Made by a program: the position numbers and the translations under genes. Source: Myxococcales bacterium (lineage in GTDB: Bacteria > Myxococcota > Polyangia > Fen-1088). From it: a stretch of DNA of 10,321 nt. The stretch is from assembly GCA_003155465.1 (NCBI GenBank), contig PMCR01000515.1:7086-17406 (forward strand). The letters run 5' to 3'. A model generated the notes under the pieces. The model searched no databases and had not been told where the DNA came from. It was given only the letters and a program-made list of their open reading frames with translations. The first letter of the stretch is position 1. Every line of letters begins with the position of its first letter. Below are positions 1-7,117 of the stretch, piece after piece.

Positions 1-696
1 AGCATCTACATGGGCGAGCCCTTCCTCGCGCGCTACGGGGCCGTGTTTGACTGCACGGCAAACTCGGCAAACTTCTGCTTCGATACGGTGGTCGAGCAAA
101 TCCTTCTCATCGCACAACACCTTCGCGACGCCACGACCGGGTTGCTCGCTCACGCCTGGGACGACAGCCCCTCGGGGAAACAGTCGTGGGCCAATTCGAC
201 CACCGGAAATTCATGCTGCGTTTGGGGCCGGGCCCTGGGCTGGTATGCGATGGCCCTGGTGGACACCTTGGGTGATCTGCCTGCCAATCAGACGGGCCGC
301 AGTGACATGCTGACGATTCTCAACGGTTTGGCGGCCGGGCTGAAGGCCAACCAGGATGCGAAGACCGGGCTTTGGTACCAGGTCGTGGACCAGGGGAGCA
401 AGAGTGACAACTGGGTCGAAAGCTCAGGCAGCGGGATGTTCGTCTACGCGCTGAAGGTCGCGGTCAACCGCGGATATATCGATTCCAGCTATTCCGCGGT
501 GGCCGACAAAGGGTGGACCGGGCTGCAAACCAAAGTCACCACTGACTCCTCTGGGTCGCCGACCATCACCGGGGCTGTCCCAGGCATGGGCGTACAGACC
601 AGCTACTCCGGCTATGTCGGCCAGAGCCAGGGCTCGAACACCGCCCACGGGTTGTGCGCCATCCTGCTGGCAGCGGCCGAAATGGAAGCGCGCTGA
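1..696 (+). CDS. GH105/GH88-family unsaturated glucuronyl/rhamnogalacturonyl hydrolase, 3' part (5' end outside window)
   Basis: The frame is open from base 1 and reads SIYMGEPFLARYG before running 231 residues to a TGA at 694-696, so the methionine at base 10 is internal and the gene is cut by the window edge. The xYMGxPFLARYG segment, the HAWDDSPSGKQSWA block (about residues 53-66) and the VWGRALGWYAMALVDTL block (about 74-90) are the conserved signature of the (alpha/alpha)6-barrel GH88/GH105 enzymes. The C-terminal SNTAHGLCAILLAAAEME also fits. Family members hydrate the 4,5-unsaturated uronic acid that polysaccharide lyases leave on pectin or other uronate oligosaccharides. The catalytic aspartate expected just before the YMG segment, and any signal peptide, would lie upstream of the window. 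Substrate cannot be told from this fragment. The following lipoprotein gene begins about 60 nt later on the same strand. Family is secure; the GH105 versus GH88 subdivision is less so. Confidence 0.85.
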   Translation, partial: SIYMGEPFLARYGAVFDCTANSANFCFDTVVEQILLIAQHLRDATTGLLAHAWDDSPSGKQSWANSTTGNSCCVWGRALGWYAMALVDTLGDLPANQTGRSDMLTILNGLAAGLKANQDAKTGLWYQVVDQGSKSDNWVESSGSGMFVYALKVAVNRGYIDSSYSAVADKGWTGLQTKVTTDSSGSPTITGAVPGMGVQTSYSGYVGQSQGSNTAHGLCAILLAAAEMEAR

Positions 697-756
697 CCAC
701 GGCGCCGTCAGTTTGTGTCCATAAGACGTCCGCGTCCCGCCCGATGGGCCTTCATC

Positions 757-1251
757 ATGAAAAGAGGGCAAATGTCCAGGCTTCCGGCCTCTGTCACTTT
801 GTTGGCCATTTCCCTGGGAATTCTCGGCTGCGGCGACAGTTGGCGTGCCGCAACCGCTGGTGACGGCAGTGGCCACGGCGACTCCTCCTGCGGCACCCAA
901 GCGAACCCGGTCACGTTGGTGCTGAAAGATGTGGCGCCGGCAGCGAGTACGGCGGTCGCGAACAAGAGCATTGTCCAGCAGTTCACACTCGTGGATCCGC
1001 CGTTAACCCTTTCCAACGGGCTAGCCTTCAGCTTCCTGCCCAAGCACACGGCCGGCACGCCGAGCCCCTTGCCAATGCAGTATGTCGTCGACATGAGCGG
1101 AAAGGACCACGTCTACCGCACAACTGTGGACTCGTGGTCCATAGCTCCGGGCCACGTCGAGATGGGCGTACAGGGTACGCTTGCGAACGACGACGGTTGC
1201 GTCTTCGTGTTCCCCTCGCCGCTCTTCTCTTACGACGTGACGAGCCCCTGA
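757..1251 (+). CDS. Small predicted lipoprotein of unknown function
   Basis: The 164-residue product begins with a basic stretch (MKRGQMSR), a hydrophobic segment (LPASVTLLAISLGIL) and a lipobox-like GILGC, so C25 would be lipidated. Residues +2/+3 after it are Gly-Asp, which do not impose the Asp+2 inner-membrane retention signal. A Gly/Ser/Asp-rich spacer (about 26-45) leads into a beta-rich domain without a family I recognise. C45 and C148 could form a disulfide. The start is uncertain: ATG 757 gives a better n-region, while ATG 772 has an AGAGGG at 763-768 only 3 nt upstream. A GTG at 715 is also in frame but would put an arginine-rich tail before the signal. The gene follows the GH105 gene in the same direction, so co-transcription is possible but unproven. 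It ends 32 nt from the convergent rlmB stop. Confidence 0.7.
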   Translation: MKRGQMSRLPASVTLLAISLGILGCGDSWRAATAGDGSGHGDSSCGTQANPVTLVLKDVAPAASTAVANKSIVQQFTLVDPPLTLSNGLAFSFLPKHTAGTPSPLPMQYVVDMSGKDHVYRTTVDSWSIAPGHVEMGVQGTLANDDGCVFVFPSPLFSYDVTSP

Positions 1252-1269
1252 CCGCACCCGATCGATCGT

Positions 1270-1282
1270 CGACCGCAGGTCG
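1270..1282. terminator. Small hairpin between convergent genes, possible weak bidirectional terminator
   Basis: CGACC-GCA-GGTCG forms a perfect 5-bp stem with a 3-nt loop in the 32-nt gap between the convergent lipoprotein and rlmB stops. The palindrome CGATCGATCG lies just before it. There is no T-tract on either side, so intrinsic termination is only a guess from position. Confidence 0.25.
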
Positions 1283-1283
1283 C

Positions 1284-2045
1284 CTACGGCCGCGCCATCA
1301 TGCGCTGGCGGGTGGCCTCGTAGAGCAGGATCGCGCCCGCGGCCGAGGCATTGAGCGACGACACCTGGCCGCGCTGGGGAATCTGCACAATCCCGGCACA
1401 CCGACGAGCCACCGCCTCGCGCAGGCCGCGGCCTTCTGCTCCCACCACTAAGCACGTGGGTCCGAGAAACTCCGCCTGGGCCAGCGGAACGCCCCGCTCG
1501 GCTGCCGCGCCCCACACCCGCACGGCCTGCGTCGCCAGCCAATCAATTGTGCCGAGCAGATTACGCACGCGTGCGATGCGCATGCGTTCACTGGCGCCTG
1601 CCGAGGCCTTGACCACCGCACCAGTCACCGGCGCCGCATGCTTGTCGGGAATGATCACCCCATGCGCGCCCAGTACCTCCGCGCTGCGCACCAGAGCGCC
1701 GAAGTTCTGCGGGTCGGTGATGCAGTCGAGCAGCAGAAGCAGCGGCGCCTCCGACGCTGATTGCGCTGCGGCCAGCATGTCCGCGATCAGGGCATAGCGG
1801 TATTCGCCGGCAATGGCCACGATGCCCTGATGGGCCGACGCCCCGGCCAGGTCAGCCACCAGAGCGCGGGGACGAATCTCGACCGCAATGCCACGATCCT
1901 TGGCCGCGGCCACGGCCACGTCGATCTCACGCGAACGATGCCCCTCGGCCAGAAAAACCACGGCCACCTCGCGCGGCCGCGCCCGGCACAGCTCCTCGAC
2001 CGGCCGGACACCGAACACGACACGCGACGATGGTTCGTCAGCCAC
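1284..2045 (-). CDS. rlmB: 23S rRNA (guanosine-2'-O-)-methyltransferase RlmB-like, TrmH/SpoU family
   Basis: The 253-residue product matches the usual RlmB length (about 245). It has an N-terminal L30e-like substrate-binding domain (VVFGVRPVEEL near residue 9, HQGIVA near 72) and a C-terminal SPOUT trefoil-knot methyltransferase domain. The three SpoU motifs are present: DPQNFGALVRSAE (about 111-123, with R120), VVGAEGRG (about 200-207, with E204) and IPQRGQVSSLNASAAG (about 222-237, with S230 and N232). The family uses S-adenosylmethionine to methylate the 2'-OH of G2251 in the 23S P-loop. A different TrmH-family target cannot be excluded. The open frame extends further upstream, but that part is arginine-rich out-of-frame pyrF sequence. 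GTG 2045 is chosen because it leaves a 5-nt gap after the pyrF stop and has GGAAAG 8 nt upstream. It is the last gene of the proS-pyrF-rlmB operon. Confidence 0.88.
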   Translation of the reverse strand: MADEPSSRVVFGVRPVEELCRARPREVAVVFLAEGHRSREIDVAVAAAKDRGIAVEIRPRALVADLAGASAHQGIVAIAGEYRYALIADMLAAAQSASEAPLLLLLDCITDPQNFGALVRSAEVLGAHGVIIPDKHAAPVTGAVVKASAGASERMRIARVRNLLGTIDWLATQAVRVWGAAAERGVPLAQAEFLGPTCLVVGAEGRGLREAVARRCAGIVQIPQRGQVSSLNASAAGAILLYEATRQRMMARP

Positions 2046-2050
2046 GCGGC

Positions 2051-2767
2051 CTACTTTCCGGCCAGCGCGGTCGCGACCTCGGTGACCACGGCGGCAAAGG
2101 CGGCTGCCGGGTTCGCGGCGTCGCGGATGGGCCGGCCCACGACCAGATAGTCTGCGCCGGCCGCGATGGCTGAGGCCGGCGTGGCCACGCGCTTCTGGTC
2201 GCCGACATCGACGCCAGCCGGCCGCACCCCTGGCACCACCAGCAGCAGCGACGGACACGCCTGGCGCACGTCAGCCACTTCTTGCGGCGAACACACCACG
2301 CCCGCGATCCCAGCCTGAACGGCCAGTTTCGCCCGCCGCACCACGGCCTCGCGCATGCTGCCCGCAATCCCGTCGGCGTGCAGATCGTCTTCGGCCAGGC
2401 TGGTCAGCACGGTTACTCCCAGAAGCTTGGCCCGCCCTTGCGCCGCCTGCGCGGCCCGCTTCATCATGGCCAAGCCGCCCGCGGTGTGCAGGGTCAGCAA
2501 GTCGGCACCCAGGGCCATGGCCGAGGACACCGCGCGTGCTACGGTTTCGGGAATATCGTGCAGCTTGAGGTCGAGAAAGACCTTGCCCCCGCGGCTACGC
2601 ACCGCCTCGATGGCTCGCACGCCCTCGGCCACGAACAACTCCAGGCCGACCTTGTAGAAAGCAGGCTGGCCTTCCAGCCGGTCGAGGAAAACCCCGGCCG
2701 CCTTCAAGTCAGGCACGTCCAGCGCGACCATCACGCGCTCGCGCGCGGGCATCGCGCTTGCGCTCAC
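2051..2767 (-). CDS. pyrF: Orotidine 5'-phosphate decarboxylase
   Basis: This cytosolic TIM-barrel enzyme decarboxylates orotidine 5'-monophosphate to UMP, the last step of de novo UMP synthesis. The 238-residue product has the normal bacterial length and the key residues: the ALDVP strand with D17, K39 in FYKVGLE, the catalytic array D66-x-K68-x-x-D71 in [13 protein letters not shown], the phosphate-side VVPGVRP (177-183) and R212 in VVGRPI. The start is GTG 2767. Its bases overlap the proS stop as GTGA, and an AGGGGGA Shine-Dalgarno lies 5 nt upstream (minus strand, 2779-2773). ATG 2752 is a possible alternative that would lose five residues. The overlap implies translational coupling to proS, so pyrimidine synthesis here is co-expressed with tRNA charging and rRNA methylation. 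Confidence 0.95.
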   Translation of the reverse strand: MSASAMPARERVMVALDVPDLKAAGVFLDRLEGQPAFYKVGLELFVAEGVRAIEAVRSRGGKVFLDLKLHDIPETVARAVSSAMALGADLLTLHTAGGLAMMKRAAQAAQGRAKLLGVTVLTSLAEDDLHADGIAGSMREAVVRRAKLAVQAGIAGVVCSPQEVADVRQACPSLLLVVPGVRPAGVDVGDQKRVATPASAIAAGADYLVVGRPIRDAANPAAAFAAVVTEVATALAGK

Positions 2768-4494
2768 GCTAGTCCCCCTGCCCGCTCGCGCTCGACCTTC
2801 TCCGCCACCACGCGCACGACGTCTTCGATCTTCACCTTAACGACCTCGGGCGAGCGCCGCGCCTTGAGCTCGACCGTGCCCTCGGCCACGCCCTTCTTGC
2901 CCACGGTGATTCGATACGGCATCCCGATGAGATCGGCATCTTTGAATTTCACGCCGGGGCGTTCGTCGCGATCGTCGAACAGCACATCCACGCCCGCCTT
3001 CTGCAATTCGTCGTGCAGGCGCTCGGCCACCGCCGTCACCTGCGCGTCGCCGACCTGCAGCGAGAGCAGGCTGACCTCGAAGGGCGCGATGGGCACCGGC
3101 CAGATGATGCCGTCGGCGTCGTGGTTCTGCTCGATGGCCGCGGCAGCGATGCGGGTCACGCCGATGCCGTAACAACCCATCACCATCGGCTTCTCCTTGC
3201 CGTCGGTGTCGAGGAAGTTGCACTTCATGGGCGCCGAATACTTCGTGCCCAGAAAGAACACCTGTCCCACCTCGATGCCGCGGTAGCCGATGAAATGGCC
3301 GCCCTCACAACGCGGGCAAGCGTCGTGGAGCGCGGCCTGGCGGAAGTCGCCGCACTGGGTGGGCGAGAAATCGCGTTTGGACACGACGTTGCGCAGGTGC
3401 AGGTCCGTAGCGTTCGCGCCACACACGAAGGACGGCAGCGCGCACACCTCGTGGTCGCAGTAGATCGGAATGCGCAGCCCCACCGGACCGGCAAAGCCAA
3501 CCGGGGCTGCGGTAACTTCTTCCACAGCTTTGTCCGCTGCCAGCACCAGCTCAGTGCAACCCAGGACGCGCTTCACCTTGACGTCGTTGGCAGATCGATC
3601 CCCGCGCACCAGCACGGCCACCGGCTTTCCGTCGGCCAGATAGATGAGCGTCTTCACCAGATCCTTCGGTCCGCAGCCAAGAAAGGCGGTGACCTCTTCG
3701 ATGGTGCGCTTTCCCGGCGTCGATACCTTCTCCACGGCAGGAGCCTGCGCGGAAACCGTCGGCGCCGCTGCGGCCGGGCGCGCACTGGCCTCCTCGACAT
3801 TGGCGGCGTAGTTGCACTTGTCGCAGGCCAGAATGGCATCCTCGCCGGTCTCGGTCAGCACCTGGAACTCGTGCGACTGCGAGCCGCCGATGGCTCCCGT
3901 GTCGGCCTCGACCGCGCGGAAGGCCAGGCCGCAGCGGGTGAAGATGCGCGTGTAGGTGTCGTACATGTTCTTGTACTCGCGCAGGGCATCTTCCTCGCTG
4001 GTGTGAAACGAGTACGCGTCCTTCATGATGAACTCGCGCCCACGCATCAGGCCGGCGCGCGCGCGCAGCTCGTCGCGAAACTTGGTCTGGATCTGGAACA
4101 AGGTCAGCGGCAATTGCCGATAGCTGCGCACGTCGTGGCGGACCAGATCCACGATCACTTCTTCGTGGGTGGGACCGATGACGAAGTCCGCGCCCTTGCG
4201 ATCCTTGAAGCGAAGCAGTTGGTCGCCGTAGTGATCCCAGCGGCCGGACTCCTGCCAAAGCTCGCCCGGAATGACCGCGGGCAGGAACACCTCTTGGGCC
4301 CCGGCCCGGTTCATCTCCTCGCGAATAATGCGGGAAATCTTCTGCACAACGCGCCAGCCGAGCGGCAGAAAAGAATAGATGCCGGCAGCCAGCTTGCGCA
4401 GGTATCCGCCGCGAACCATCAAAATGTGGGAAGGCACCTCAGCCTCGGCAGGGGCCTCTTTCAGTGTCGGAATCAGGGTCTTTGAAATACGCAT
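2764..4494 (-). CDS. proS: Prolyl-tRNA synthetase, bacterial type with editing (INS) domain
   Basis: The enzyme charges tRNA-Pro with proline in the cytosol. The 576-residue product is a complete bacterial-type class II synthetase. Motif 1 is around [16 protein letters not shown] (38-53); TRHxE-equivalent GPTHEE is at 107-112; motif 2 spans [10 protein letters not shown] to [12 protein letters not shown] (139-163); [12 protein letters not shown] is at 199-210; motif 3 is [10 protein letters not shown] (439-448). A YbaK-like INS editing domain, which removes mischarged Ala-tRNA-Pro, occupies about 260-385. The anticodon-binding domain covers about 466-565. Two CxxC pairs (C224/C227 and C393/C396) flank the INS domain and may form a zinc or structural site. 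The ATG at 4494 starts the conserved [13 protein letters not shown]-terminus, but no Shine-Dalgarno is seen before it. It is the first gene of the operon with pyrF and rlmB. Confidence 0.97.
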   Translation of the reverse strand: MRISKTLIPTLKEAPAEAEVPSHILMVRGGYLRKLAAGIYSFLPLGWRVVQKISRIIREEMNRAGAQEVFLPAVIPGELWQESGRWDHYGDQLLRFKDRKGADFVIGPTHEEVIVDLVRHDVRSYRQLPLTLFQIQTKFRDELRARAGLMRGREFIMKDAYSFHTSEEDALREYKNMYDTYTRIFTRCGLAFRAVEADTGAIGGSQSHEFQVLTETGEDAILACDKCNYAANVEEASARPAAAAPTVSAQAPAVEKVSTPGKRTIEEVTAFLGCGPKDLVKTLIYLADGKPVAVLVRGDRSANDVKVKRVLGCTELVLAADKAVEEVTAAPVGFAGPVGLRIPIYCDHEVCALPSFVCGANATDLHLRNVVSKRDFSPTQCGDFRQAALHDACPRCEGGHFIGYRGIEVGQVFFLGTKYSAPMKCNFLDTDGKEKPMVMGCYGIGVTRIAAAAIEQNHDADGIIWPVPIAPFEVSLLSLQVGDAQVTAVAERLHDELQKAGVDVLFDDRDERPGVKFKDADLIGMPYRITVGKKGVAEGTVELKARRSPEVVKVKIEDVVRVVAEKVERERAGGLA

Positions 4495-4575
4495 CGCCCG
4501 GGTTCATAACATACGCAGGGCAGAACGCGGCAGATGTCCGCCAGCGCAAGGCCAAACGCGTTACGTGATTCTTTC

Positions 4576-4602
4576 TTTCCCAGTCTTGGTAGATCTGGGA
4601 AA
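4576..4602. other. Inverted repeat in the proS / small-ORF divergent region
   Basis: TTTCCCAG (4576-4583) and CTGGGAAA (4595-4602) form a perfect 8-bp stem around an 11-nt loop, about 80 nt upstream of the proS start. There is no T-tract on either strand, so this is not an intrinsic terminator. It could be an operator dyad or a leader structure. The rest of the 217-nt region (4495-4711) shows no T-box-like motif and no convincing -35/-10 pair. Confidence 0.35.
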
Positions 4603-4700
4603 ATGGGTATGTACGTTTCGGGAATAGCTTCTCGTTCGCGTGGGTTGGGAAAGCGAGGTGGCGGCATCAGGAGATCGGACGCCGCCGAAAAACGAAGCCG

Positions 4701-4706
4701 GGAGGG
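4701..4706 (+). promoter_or_regulatory. Ribosome binding site of the small ORF
   Basis: GGAGGG lies 2 nt before ATG 4709 and 5 nt before ATG 4712. This near-consensus site is the main argument that the small ORF is translated, and the spacing favours the second ATG over the upstream GTG at 4640. Confidence 0.6.
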
Positions 4707-4711
4707 AAATG

Positions 4712-4897
4712 ATGCAGCTACGGCACATCCGTCCGGGATCGGTTGACTGGAACGACGCGATCAACGATGGAAGGGAGGCAAACTTGGCCCGCCTGAGCCC
4801 CGAAGAGGTGAAGAAGCTTCGTGCGGCTCTGGCTGTCGAGGGTGAATCTGAAGAGGAGGTGAAGCCGCGGACCCGACGTCCGCTCCGGCAGAACTAG
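4712..4897 (+). CDS. Small hypothetical protein, 61 residues
   Basis: I do not recognise this protein. It begins MQLRHIRPGSVDWNDAIND, continues with a predicted amphipathic, charged helix (LSPEEVKKLRAALAVEGE) and ends in a basic Pro/Arg-rich tail (KPRTRRPLRQN). There is no signal peptide, membrane segment, cysteine or HTH signature, so a soluble cytosolic protein is likely. It is supported by the GGAGGG site just upstream and a composition unlike a random GC-rich frame; the Glu/Lys-rich helical section is typical of real small proteins. ATG 4709 would add one methionine. It is divergent from proS and separated from the downstream lipoprotein gene by 286 nt that hold four hairpins. Whether it is conserved is unknown. 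Confidence 0.55.
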   Translation: MQLRHIRPGSVDWNDAINDGREANLARLSPEEVKKLRAALAVEGESEEEVKPRTRRPLRQN

Positions 4898-4914
4898 CCG
4901 GTGGCCGCAGATTT

Positions 4915-4943
4915 GGTGTGGAACCCGTTAGGGGTTCTGCACC
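4915..4943. terminator. Hairpin 1 downstream of the small ORF
   Basis: GGTGTGGAACCC (4915-4926) pairs with GGGTTCTGCACC (4932-4943) around GTTAG. All 12 positions pair, two of them G-U. It begins 18 nt after the small-ORF stop, which is terminator-like placement, but no T-run follows. It is the first of four adjacent hairpins. Confidence 0.45.
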
Positions 4944-4950
4944 TCCCCGC

Positions 4951-4977
4951 GGCGGGCCTGTTCGAGAAGGGCCCGCC
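4951..4977. other. Hairpin 2 of the intergenic cluster
   Basis: GGCGGGCC (4951-4958) is perfectly complementary to GGCCCGCC-type sequence at 4970-4977, giving an 8-bp G/C stem around a loop containing TGTTCGAGAA. It starts 7 nt after hairpin 1. No T-run follows. Confidence 0.45.
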
Positions 4978-5003
4978 AACGCCCACGCGCACTGGGCGGT
5001 TGG
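4976..5003. other. Hairpin 3 of the intergenic cluster (one bulge)
   Basis: CCAACGCCCA (4976-4985) pairs with TGGGC (4993-4997) and GTTGG (4999-5003), with G4998 bulged. The 10-bp stem closes a 7-nt loop. It overlaps hairpin 2 by two bases and hairpin 4 by one base, so the full-length forms compete slightly. Confidence 0.4.
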
Positions 5004-5034
5004 CCCCCGCGCGATCTGCGGATCGCGCGGGGGC
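5003..5034. terminator. Hairpin 4: perfect 14-bp G/C-rich inverted repeat
   Basis: GCCCCCGCGCGATC (5003-5016) and its exact complement at 5021-5034 form a 14-bp stem around TGCG. It is the strongest hairpin in the window. It lies 150 nt before the lipoprotein start, so it could end transcription from upstream or insulate the two units, but no T-tract follows. After it, 5035-5183 holds an imperfect 15-nt direct repeat (5093-5107 and 5111-5125, 13/15) and no clear promoter. Confidence 0.5.
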
Positions 5035-5183
5035 AGGTCCAACTGTTCTCTAGTTCAGCGCAACCGGGCGCGGTGTGGGCGACGGGAGCGGTGACGGTGG
5101 CAGAGGCTTTGACAGTGACAGAGGCGGTGGGCTCCCCAGTCCCGCTTGTCGACTCGGGCCAGGGACTGTCGTAGAAACGCCTT

Positions 5184-7094
5184 ATGCGCTCGTGGTTCGT
5201 TTTCGCCTTGTTTTTCGCTGGCTGTGCCAGCGGCCAGGTTCAGGTGCGCCAAGAGGGCCCCTTGCCCACCACGCCCCAGACGGGCGCTCCCGAGGCGCGC
5301 CTGCCGCGCGAGGATCGTGGGGGCGACGCGGACTTTCGGACTGCCGCCAGCAAGGCCTTTGCGTCGGATCCGGCTACCGCGCGCAGGGCATTGGAGGCTT
5401 TTGTCGCCGACCACCCCGACCATCGCCAGCGCTCGGCTGCTCTCGCCCTTTTCGCCCGCGTCCAGCTCGTGGCCGGCGACGCGGCCGGCGCCAAGACCAC
5501 GCTGGAAAGGGCCGGCGCGGATGGAAGAACGCCCGATTTCGACTTCCTGCTGGGAATCGCCGCCAGCCGGCTGGGCAACGCCGTGCTGGCGGTGGCGCTG
5601 CTGCGCCCGTTCCTCACATCCGGACCGCCCCTGGTCGGAGGTCTGACCGACGCCGATGCACCACTTCTTCTGCGAGCCGCTGCAGCCGACGCCCTGGCCG
5701 AGAGCGGAGATCCGGTGGCTGCCATCGAGCAGTGGGATCAGTACCGCAGCATCGACGGGACCCGGGAGTATGAACGCGCCTATGCGCGCCGCCAAGCCGA
5801 GGAGCTGGCTGAGAAGATTTCTGGCGAGGCAGCTCTTGGCGCCTTGAGTGGTCCTCGCGCCCCGTTCGCGCGCGCCCTGCTTGGGGCCCACGCCGTGGCC
5901 GCGCTGCGCGCCCGGGGAGACGAAGCCAACGCCGTCCGGCTGGAGCAAGACGTCGGGCTGGTTCGGCGCAACCTGGGTCTTGACCCGGCCCTGCGGGAGG
6001 TGACAACTGGGGATCCACTTCGCCTCGGCCTGGCGGTTCCCCAATCGGGCGCGCAAGCCCGTCTGGGCGAGGTCGTGCTGCGTGGGGCGATCTTGGTGAT
6101 GGCCGAGCCCACGCCCGCAGGCGACCCGTCTTCCTATCATCTCGTGGTCCGCGATGCCGCCGCCCCTGCCGAGCGCGCCGGGACCGCGGGCGTGGGCGCG
6201 GCGGCCTGGTCGCTGGCACGTGAGGACTCGGTCATTGGCCTGGTGGGCGTGCCCGATCCGCGCGGCATCGAACTGGCCACGCGCGACGGCGTGCCCTTCC
6301 TGCTACTCGACGAACATGCGCCGGGAGCCCACACCACCGCGTTCCCGCTCATCCACGCGCCCGAGTCGCGCGCCACTGCGCTGGCGCAGCGGGCGCTGGC
6401 TCTCGGCGCGCGCCGCTTCGTAGTGTTCGGGCCGGAGAGCGCCTCGGGCAAGCGTCTGGCCGGCGCGTTCAAGAACGCCGTGGCGGGCGGCGGTGGCACG
6501 CTGGTCGCGCACATCACCTACGTCGCGGGCGCCACGTCCTTCTCCGCTCAGGTCAATGAGCTGCGCAGACTTGCCTTCGATGCCCTGTTCGTGCCCGACG
6601 AGGCTGCTCGCCTCGAACTCATCGCGCCGGCCTTGGCGGTAGCCGGCATCTGGCCCCGCCGGCCGCGCCTGCTGGTCGCGCCATCGTCCGCGACAACGCC
6701 CGGAGCCGGCCGGCGCGAGGTGCTCCTGCTCTCCACCGCTTTGAGCCTTTCCGAGCGGCTGCTCCGGAACGCCGAACGCTACGTCCAGGGCGCCATGCTT
6801 TGCCCGGGTTACTACCCGGCCGAGGACGCGCGCAGCGGGAGCTTCGTTGCGCACTTCCGTGAAGTCTACGGCACCAAGCCGACGGCGGCCGACGCCTATG
6901 GGTATGACGGCCTGTCGATCCTGCGCGGGGTTGTCGAACGCGGCGCGCGCACCCGCGCCGATGCCCTGCGCCTGGTGGAAAGCGGGCTTTTCGAAGGCGT
7001 GACCGGCGACATCCGTTTCGGCCCTGAGCACGGCCGCGTCGATCTGCCGCTCGTCTATGTCGTCGACGGCGATAGCATCCGTCTGCTGAAGTAG
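5184..7094 (+). CDS. Lipoprotein with TPR-like N-terminus and periplasmic-binding-protein (LpoA/Peripla_BP_6-like) domain
   Basis: The 636-residue product starts MRSWFVFALFFAGCASG, a short signal ending in an FAGC lipobox with C14 as the lipidated residue. Ala-Ser follows, compatible with an outer-membrane lipoprotein. Residues about 50-200 are alanine-rich helical pairs resembling TPR repeats (for example ALALFARVQLVAGDAAGAK). From about residue 279 (LRLGLAVPQSG, then LGEVVLRGAILVMAE and LVVRDAAA) to the end it has the type I periplasmic-binding fold of Leu/Ile/Val-binding proteins, including the late YGYDGLSILRGVVERG segment. This two-part design is that of penicillin-binding-protein activators of the LpoA/YraM type. 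No ABC permease or ATPase genes are adjacent, so a peptidoglycan-related or sensing role is at least as likely as transport. ATG 5184 is chosen for the signal peptide although no good ribosome binding site is seen. holA follows after 23 nt. Confidence 0.82.
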   Translation: MRSWFVFALFFAGCASGQVQVRQEGPLPTTPQTGAPEARLPREDRGGDADFRTAASKAFASDPATARRALEAFVADHPDHRQRSAALALFARVQLVAGDAAGAKTTLERAGADGRTPDFDFLLGIAASRLGNAVLAVALLRPFLTSGPPLVGGLTDADAPLLLRAAAADALAESGDPVAAIEQWDQYRSIDGTREYERAYARRQAEELAEKISGEAALGALSGPRAPFARALLGAHAVAALRARGDEANAVRLEQDVGLVRRNLGLDPALREVTTGDPLRLGLAVPQSGAQARLGEVVLRGAILVMAEPTPAGDPSSYHLVVRDAAAPAERAGTAGVGAAAWSLAREDSVIGLVGVPDPRGIELATRDGVPFLLLDEHAPGAHTTAFPLIHAPESRATALAQRALALGARRFVVFGPESASGKRLAGAFKNAVAGGGGTLVAHITYVAGATSFSAQVNELRRLAFDALFVPDEAARLELIAPALAVAGIWPRRPRLLVAPSSATTPGAGRREVLLLSTALSLSERLLRNAERYVQGAMLCPGYYPAEDARSGSFVAHFREVYGTKPTAADAYGYDGLSILRGVVERGARTRADALRLVESGLFEGVTGDIRFGPEHGRVDLPLVYVVDGDSIRLLK

Positions 7095-7117
7095 CTTGGA
7101 TATGGTAAGTCCATTCC

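Noticed and set aside
3013..4485. A 490-codon open frame on the plus strand antisense to proS
   Set aside because: It lies entirely over proS, whose class II synthetase motifs are complete. The antisense product is Arg/His/Leu-rich without any family pattern, typical of GC-rich antisense frames.
4495..4711. Possible T-box or other riboswitch in the proS leader
   Set aside because: No T-box consensus or specifier-loop architecture is visible, only a simple 8-bp dyad.
5109..5137. Consensus -35 hexamer TTGACA at 5109
   Set aside because: The 16-18 nt downstream position is CTCCCC-like with no -10 resemblance, and the hexamer falls inside an imperfect direct repeat.
4898..5183. A tRNA, SRP RNA or RNase P RNA gene within the hairpin cluster
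   Set aside because: No cloverleaf with T-arm consensus, no SRP GGAAGG/AGCAG core and no RNase P conserved blocks are visible. The hairpins are serial, not the fold of those RNAs.
5055..6140. A 361-codon minus-strand open frame over the start of the lipoprotein gene
   Set aside because: It overlaps a well-supported plus-strand gene and has Gly/Arg/Gln-rich composition with no domain or ribosome binding site.
6303..7031. A 242-codon minus-strand open frame
   Set aside because: It is antisense to the periplasmic-binding domain and has no recognisable motif.
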